Shown here: piece by piece, positions 57,955 to 64,000 of the stretch
How positions within the stretch are numbered: the first letter of the stretch is position 1
Layout of the letters: each line of letters begins with the position of its first letter
Source: Beroe forskalii
Lineage: Eukaryota > Ctenophora > Nuda > Beroida > Beroidae
Length of the DNA stretch: 64,000 bases
Assembly (NCBI GenBank): GCA_011033025.1
Contig: WFMF01000056.1
Location: forward strand, 62,001 to 126,000
Direction of reading: 5' to 3'
The notes under the pieces: generated by a model
Told to the model about the DNA's origin: nothing
Seen by the model: the letters and a program-made list of their open reading frames with translations, nothing else
Databases searched by the model: none
Position numbers and translations under genes: made by a program

Positions 57955-59320
57955 TAAACAGGCCCAAAAATACGAATAGAAATGTCATCTCGGGCCTGGA
58001 TCAGCACTATAGAATATACTGCCTATAAACATTTATCTACTGAGTCTTTTTTCAACTAAAACGCAAACACACAACGAATAGAAAATGGAACAGAAAATGG
58101 AAAAATAGAAATACTAGCTATTTCCATTCCTTATGAGTCTCTGCTCCTCAACAGAAACACACAAAAACGTGAGTGTACGAAATGAAAAAGATGCTGAAAA
58201 ATACCGAAGCATATAATAAAATGATCATTTATATTATATAGATAGACCGAGCTTAAACAACAATAGACGCTCGGGATTGACGTCATTAGCTGGAAAGAAT
58301 CTATAATATTGGTGGCGCTAAGACGTGTATTATTTTATCTGGCACGCTATTATTATACGGCTGGCGTTGGAAGTATGTTTCAATAAACGCAGGATATATT
58401 CCCTCCCATCTGAGAAGGTATATAAATATGTCATGCGCTTGGAGCTCATTTTAAATGTTTAAAGATCGTCTGGGAATTCGTGCCATTCTGTTGTTGATAC
58501 GCCAATAATAATAGATGTTGCTCACGATCTATCCTATATATGAACCAAATATACCCTTTTTGTGATTTGAGCGTTATCTTGCTTGCCTCCCGAAGAAAAT
58601 ACAGTCCTAAATCAATGGCAATATCAATATAATATAATGTCATTGGGCTTCGTCAAAATAAGATATATCACAAACTCTGTAATATAACATGCTGGTTTCG
58701 AATATCTCGTGTGTGAAGGCGATGCTTCTTGCAGGAATGCTGTTCTTCCTAAATTAATTTCTAACTCCTTAAAACAAAAACATGGGAAAAACAAAACATG
58801 TGTCATATCATGACCCATATTTTCGAAATACTAGCTACTCTGTGTTCAGAGAACTAAATGACTCTCGAAAGACAAATAACCCTGAGAGACAAACTATGTA
58901 ACATTTTTCACTTATTCCAGGGATTCAAAGAGCTGTAGTCCAGCCTAGATACCACTTACAATGTCAATATATATACTACATACCAATGCACAACGGCATA
59001 GACCAAGGCCAAAGATGAGAAAGGCTCATACGATGGGAAAGCATTGTCTTACGATCGAGGTATGAAATATCCGGTCTTTGCTTATTAATCTCTATAATTA
59101 TCTGGTTTCAATAGAATTTCTGGTGTACTGATACGAGTATCCAAGGTATAATTTCATACATCGTATAACAAAGTTTGTTATCTTATAACCATAGTATCAC
59201 CGGCCCCACCTAGCAACAAATGTGACCACCAAATCTCGTCGTGTGCTGCCTAGCACCGCATTCATGTTTTCTTGAATACTTTAATTCATGCTGTGAGCTA
59301 ACAACATTGATTTTGCCTTT
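57955..59320. other. No gene recognised
   Basis: Unique AT-rich sequence. Short open frames on the minus strand (58446-58818) lack splice or family support. Confidence 0.35.
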
Positions 59321-59325
59321 TGCTT

Positions 59326-60800
59326 GAAATTTGGAATTGAAATAAACAAGCAATTTGGAATTGAAATTAACAAGAAATTTGGAATTGAAATAACCATGAA
59401 AAATTGGAATTGAAATTACCAAGAAATTTGGAATTGAAATAACCAAACAATTTGGAATTAAAATTACCAAGAAATTTGGAATTGAAATTACCATGAAATT
59501 TGGAATTGAAATTACCATGAAATTTGGAATTGAAATTACCAAGAAATTTGGAATTGAAATTAACCATGAAATTTGGAATTGAAATTACCATGAAATTTGA
59601 AATTGAAATTACCAAGAAATTTGGAATTGAAATTACCATGAAATTTGGAATTGAAATTACCAAGAAATTTGGAATTGAAATTACCATGAAATTTGGAATT
59701 GAAATAACCATGAAATTTGGAATTGAAATTACCATGAAATTTGGAATTGAAATTACCAAGAAATTTGGAATTGAAATTACCATGAAATTTGGAATTGAAA
59801 TAACCATGAAATTTGGAATTGAAATTTGGAATTGAAATTACCATGAAATTTGGAATTGAAATTACCAAGAAATTTGGAATTGAAATTACCATGAAATTTG
59901 GAATTGAAATTACCAAGAAATTTGGAATTGAAATAACCAAGAAATTTGGAATTGAAATTACCAAGAAATTTGGAATTGAAATAAATTTGAATTGAAATTT
60001 GGAATTGAAATAACCATGAAAAATTGGAATTGAAATTACCAAGAAATTTGGAATTGAAATAACCAATAAATTTGGATTTTGGAATTGAAATAACCAATAA
60101 ATTTGGAATTGAAATTTGAAATTGAAATTGAAATTTGAAATTTCCGTTAAATTTGGAATTGAAATTAAATTGGAAGAAATTTGAAATTTGGAATTAAATT
60201 GGATATGAAATTTGGAATTGAAATAACCAAGAAATTTGGAATTGAAATTACCAAAAATTTGGAATTGAAATTACCAAGAAATTTGGAATTGAAATTACCA
60301 AAAATTTGGAATTGAAATAACAAGAAATTTGGAATTGAAAAATTTGGAATTGAAATTACCAATTTTGGAATTGAAATTACCAAGAAATTTGGAAATTGAA
60401 ATAACCAAGCAATTTGGAATTGAAATTACCAAGAAATTTGAAATTGAAATTACCATGAAATTTGGAATGGAAACCAAAATTTGGAAAAAACCATGAAATT
60501 TAGGTGAAATTACAGCAAAATTTGGAATTGAAATAACCAAGAAATTTGGAATTAAAATTACCATGAAATTTGAAATCGAAATAACCATGAAATTTGGAAT
60601 TGAAGTTACCATGAAATTTGGAATTGAAATTACCAGCAAATTTGGAATTGAAATTACCATGAAATTTGGAATGGAAACCAAGAAATTTGGGATGGAAATA
60701 ACCAAGCAATTTGGAATTAAAATTACTGCAAGAAATTTGGAATTGAAATAAACAAGCAATTTGGAATTGAAATTAACAAGAAATTTGGAATTGAAATAAC
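59326..60800. repeat. 24-bp tandem array AAATTTGGAATTGAAATTACCATG
   Basis: About 58 copies. The second half of the unit alternates between TACCATG, TACCAAG and AACCATG. Multiple-of-three length opens frames both ways; not coding. Confidence 0.95.
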
Positions 60801-62477
60801 CATGAAAAATTGGAATTTAAATTTTCCAAAAATTTTGGAAATTTTAAACCAATAAAAATTAAAATTTTAAAATTAAAATTTTAAAATTTTTTCCCAAATT
60901 TGGGGGAATTTGAAATAACCATGAAATTTATTTAAAATTAAATAAAATTTGGAATTTTAAAAACCCCAAAAATTTAAAATTAAAATTTATCAGAAATTCA
61001 ATTGAAGTCCAAGTTTTTTAAATTTAAATTACCAAAAATAAAATGAAATTCCCTTTTAAAAATTTTGGAAAATTGAAAACAAAAAAAATTTTGGAATTGA
61101 AATAACCCTTTGGGGAATTAAAATTAACCAAGAAATTTGTTTAAAAAACCCTTAATTTTAATTAAAGATTCAAAAAATTTTTGGGAATTGGAAAAAATTT
61201 TAAAATTAAAATTAAAATTTTGGGAAATTAAAATTTAAATAAAATTTGGGGAAATAAAATTTTGGGAAAAAAATTTTGAAAAAAATTTTGAATTAAATTT
61301 GAAATTAAATTTTGAAATTTAAAATTTAAAATTAAAAATTTAAAACATTTAAAATTTGGAATTAAATTAAAAATTTAAAAAAAACCAAAATTTTGGGAAA
61401 TTTAAAAAACCAAAAAATTTAAAATTTGAAATAAAATTTTAAATTTAAAATAACCAAAAAATTTGGAAAAAAATTTAAAAAATTTTTGGGAATTAAAAAC
61501 CAGTTTGGGGAAATTTTGTTTGGAATTAAAATTTAAAAAATTTTGAATTAAAATTTCCCTGGAAAAATTCCATAAAATTTTGGGGAAAATCAAAAAATTT
61601 TAAAGGGAAATTTTTGGAATTAAAAGAATAAAATTTTTAAAATTTTAAAATTGAAATTAAGAAATTGAAAGGAAGGGAAAAAATTAAAATTGAAAACGGG
61701 AATTTAAACCAAAAATTTATTTAATCCCCAAAGGTTAAACCCCCTTTCAAAAAGACCAAAAAAGAAAAAAATTCCCAAAAAAGGAAAAAACCCAAAAAAT
61801 TTTGGTTTTAATAAATCCTTTTTGGGGACCCCCTCACAAGTTTCCCCTAAAATAAACCCTTCATATCTTACCCCTTTTGTTAGTCCCTGAGCAGTGTTTC
61901 CGAAAGACCCCTATGAATGTTTTTTAAAAACCTTTCATATCTTTTTCCCTTCAAGATCCTGAAATGACCCTTTAAGACCCTGATGAATGATTTTTTTTTA
62001 AAAAAACCCTTCATTTTTATACCCTTGGGTTAGACCCTTTGAATGACCCTCTGTTTTCCCCGATGAAGATTTTTTAAAAACCCTTAAAATTTTTCCCTTG
62101 TTAATCCCTAAATAACCCTTGTAAAAGACCCCGATGAATGTTTTTTTAAAATTTCATTTTTAAAACCAGAACCCCTAGAAATTTCCCTTTTAAGACCCCG
62201 GATGAATTTTTTTTAATAAACCTTTCATATCTTAAAATCCTTGTTTGGGAATCCCTGGTTAAAGGGGATCCCTGATAACATTTTTAATAAATTTCATTTT
62301 TAACCCTTTTTAAGTCCTTGCAGAACCCTTAAAGACCCTGATAATGTTTTTTAAAAACCCCAATTTTACCCCTTCAGATTTTTTGAAAAAAAAAAGATCC
62401 TAAAAGACCCCTTTTAATATTCCCTTTAAAAAACCCTTCATTCCTTATATTTTTCAGACCCCTTGGGCGGGATCCCA
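60801..62477. other. Low-quality continuation into AT homopolymers before the gap
   Basis: The 24-bp unit dissolves into AAATTTT/TTTGGGG runs and, from about 61800, a poorly resolved repeat containing GACCCTGATGAATG and AACCCTTCATATC. The same pattern of decay is seen left of the first gap, so this is a consensus-quality problem. A possible second array of about 70 bp underlies 61800-62460. Confidence 0.7.
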
Positions 62478-62577
62478 NNNNNNNNNNNNNNNNNNNNNNN
62501 NNNNNNNNNNNNNNNNNNNNNNNNNNNNNNNNNNNNNNNNNNNNNNNNNNNNNNNNNNNNNNNNNNNNNNNNNNNNN
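62478..62577. other. Scaffold gap of 100 N
   Basis: Exactly 100 undetermined bases. Confidence 0.99.
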
Positions 62578-63085
62578 GGAGCCGGGCCCACAGAGTCTCC
62601 TGCAGCAAGCATAATTAAATGGAGTAGATAGAGCTGGCCCACAGAGTCTCCTGCAGCAGCATAATTAAATGGAGTAGATAGAGCCGGGCCCACACGCAGA
62701 GTCAACTGCAGCAAGCATAATCAAATGAGGACAGAGCCCAGGCCCACAGAGTCCTTCACAGCAAGCATAATCAAATGGAGTAGATAGAGCCAGGCACACA
62801 GGAGTCAACTACAGCAAGCATAATCAAATGGAGTAGATAGAGCCGGGCACACAGAGTCAAGCAAGCAAGCATAATCAAATGGAGCAGATAGAGGCCGGGC
62901 ACACTGAGTCTCCTGCAGCAAGTATAATCAAATGGAGTAATTAGAGCCGGGCTCACAGAGTCTCCTGCAGCAGAAGCATAATCAAATGGGGGTAGATAGA
63001 GCCGGGCCAACAGAGTCTCCTGCAGCAGCATATAATAAAATGGAGTAGATATAGCCGGGCCCACAGAGTCACATCTCACAAGCAA
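62578..63085. repeat. 52-bp tandem array, about nine copies
   Basis: Unit GAGCCGGGCCCACAGAGTCT then CCTGCAGCAAGCATAATCAA and ATGGAGTAGATA. On the minus strand each unit has ATTATGCTTGCTGCAG|GAGAC, an acceptor-like sequence, but no neighbouring exon is visible. Confidence 0.9.
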
Positions 63086-63576
63086 ATATCAATTAGCATA
63101 ATCAAAACGGTTAGAAAGTAGAAAGAGCCGATGGCCACGCAAAACAAATAATTTAATGAAGTAATGAGTAGCAACGAACTGCGTAAAAACATCAACTGTT
63201 TATGGAAAGCCGGACATGGACACATTCCTCACTCTAGTGCTCAGCAGATAGTTTATTCCATATATGGGTATCACCTGACAATTATTTCAAGGAACGCCTG
63301 TTAAACCTGACCTACGTCATCACTTTATCCAACGCGATTTGAGGATCTCAAAATATGGTCATCTCTGCTAGAGTGACTCTCAACCTAGAGCGCGGCGTAC
63401 GACGCGCGCACTCAAACAATTAATGCCCAAATATGGTTGAATCACTTAATAGGGGCGTAAAATATGCGCCCCGAGCTGAGGAGCGAATCCTGCCATTGTT
63501 GCGTGGCCCTGTTTGTGACTTTTCTACGAAAAGCGCGCGCAAGCGCGAACAAACAGGGACACGTAACATGTGGTAA

Positions 63577-64000
63577 TCTGGTACACGAGTGTGTCCCAGA
63601 AGGATAAGTTATTTTCTATTTTTGAAAAAGAAAAAATAACTTATCCTTATGGTACACGAGTGTGTCCCAGAAGGATAAGTTATTTTTATTTTTGAAAAAG
63701 AAAAATAACTTATCCTTCTGGGACACGAGTGTGTCCCAGAAGGATAAGTTATTTTTATTTTACAATGTAGGTGTGTATGATATGCACACATCTTTCCTTG
63801 GGGAAGCATGAAGCTGCACTGCGCAGGTGAGTCTGGCAGAAGTGTCATACCCGGTGGCAAATTGTCAGGCGTTGCCTGACCCCGGACCCTTGCTAAACAT
63901 GTATATCCCTGCCTGGATCGAGCGGCGCGTACACCCTGCACCCATGCGGGCTTAGGAACAGGACTCTGCAAGTTGTGGCGCTAGGGGGTCAGTTCCTTGC
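63577..64000. mobile_element. Second copy of the 1.42-kb foldback element, cut by the window edge
   Basis: It begins in the palindromic arm units (GGTACACGAGTGTGTCCCAG) and continues through ACAATGTAGGTGTGTATGAT to GGGGTCAGTTCCTT, matching 45655-45880. Over about 225 bp of the inner arm I see one single-base indel against the first copy. It has fewer arm units than the first copy. Confidence 0.85.

Noticed and set aside
59210-60759. Open frames MVISIPNF / KFGIEITM repeats
   Set aside because: They follow from the 24-bp array only.
1-64000. Retroviral, Polinton or other capsid-bearing element remains, and tRNA or rRNA genes
   Set aside because: I looked for protease, reverse transcriptase, integrase and capsid-like motifs, LTR-like ends and tRNA box sequences by eye and found none I could support.

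Overview
The window is nuclear DNA of an animal, probably an invertebrate. It has intron-rich genes with clear GT/AG junctions, an MBD5/6-type methyl-CpG-binding exon, a zona-pellucida (ZP) domain gene, the C-terminus of cobalamin-dependent methionine synthase, short TTAGGG-type runs, MITE-like elements and very many tandem arrays. I cannot name the species. Two runs of exactly 100 N (20513-20612, 62478-62577) are scaffold gaps, each preceded by sequence that decays into homopolymer-rich junk.

Layout. 0.3-2.5 kb: large minus-strand exon of an MBD5/6-like gene. 2.6-14 kb: mostly intergenic, with a TA-flanked MITE, a 15-bp array, GC-rich palindromic repeats, a 310-bp direct duplication, an E-box cluster and a few weak candidate exons. 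14.3-14.9 kb: last two exons of methionine synthase (minus), running into a 56-bp array that fills about 5 kb up to the first gap. 21.8-37.0 kb: a plus-strand ZP-domain membrane protein gene; nine exons can be assigned with mutually consistent phases (one frame break is noted at an exon end), and one exon body is missing. Its introns are mostly tandem arrays (21, 38, 46, 39 and 28 bp units). 38.6-42.8 kb: a compact two-exon minus-strand gene for a 77-residue RIIa-like docking-domain protein, its intron filled by an 11-bp array, with a perfect RFX X-box upstream. 43-47 kb: large hairpin elements, including a 1.42-kb foldback element with a 5-bp target duplication. 47.8-57.1 kb: a minus-strand gene for a coiled-coil, SPFE-repeat, tail-anchored membrane protein, with a 42-bp array of about 130 copies in one intron. 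55.9-64 kb: further inverted-repeat elements, a 24-bp array, the second gap, a 52-bp array and a second, nearly identical copy of the foldback element.

The most striking result is that the arrays are not placed at random. At least seven start or end at, or span, a splice junction of a gene recognised here, and their repeat unit carries the splice site itself, sometimes with adjoining codons. The methionine synthase array repeats an intron 3' end plus the codons of the conserved GTRPAPGYP loop. Three ZP-gene arrays repeat an exon 3' end with its GT donor. The RIIa-gene and tail-anchor-gene arrays repeat the acceptor region. A two-to-three-copy duplication at another ZP exon looks like an early stage. 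This suggests introns that grow by tandem duplication across their own splice junctions, leaving tens to hundreds of decoy or equivalent splice sites.

The genes do not form one pathway: DNA-methylation reading (MBD5/6), one-carbon metabolism (MTR), an extracellular matrix or egg-coat type protein (ZP), and a likely cilium/sperm docking protein (RIIa) are neighbours without an evident functional link.
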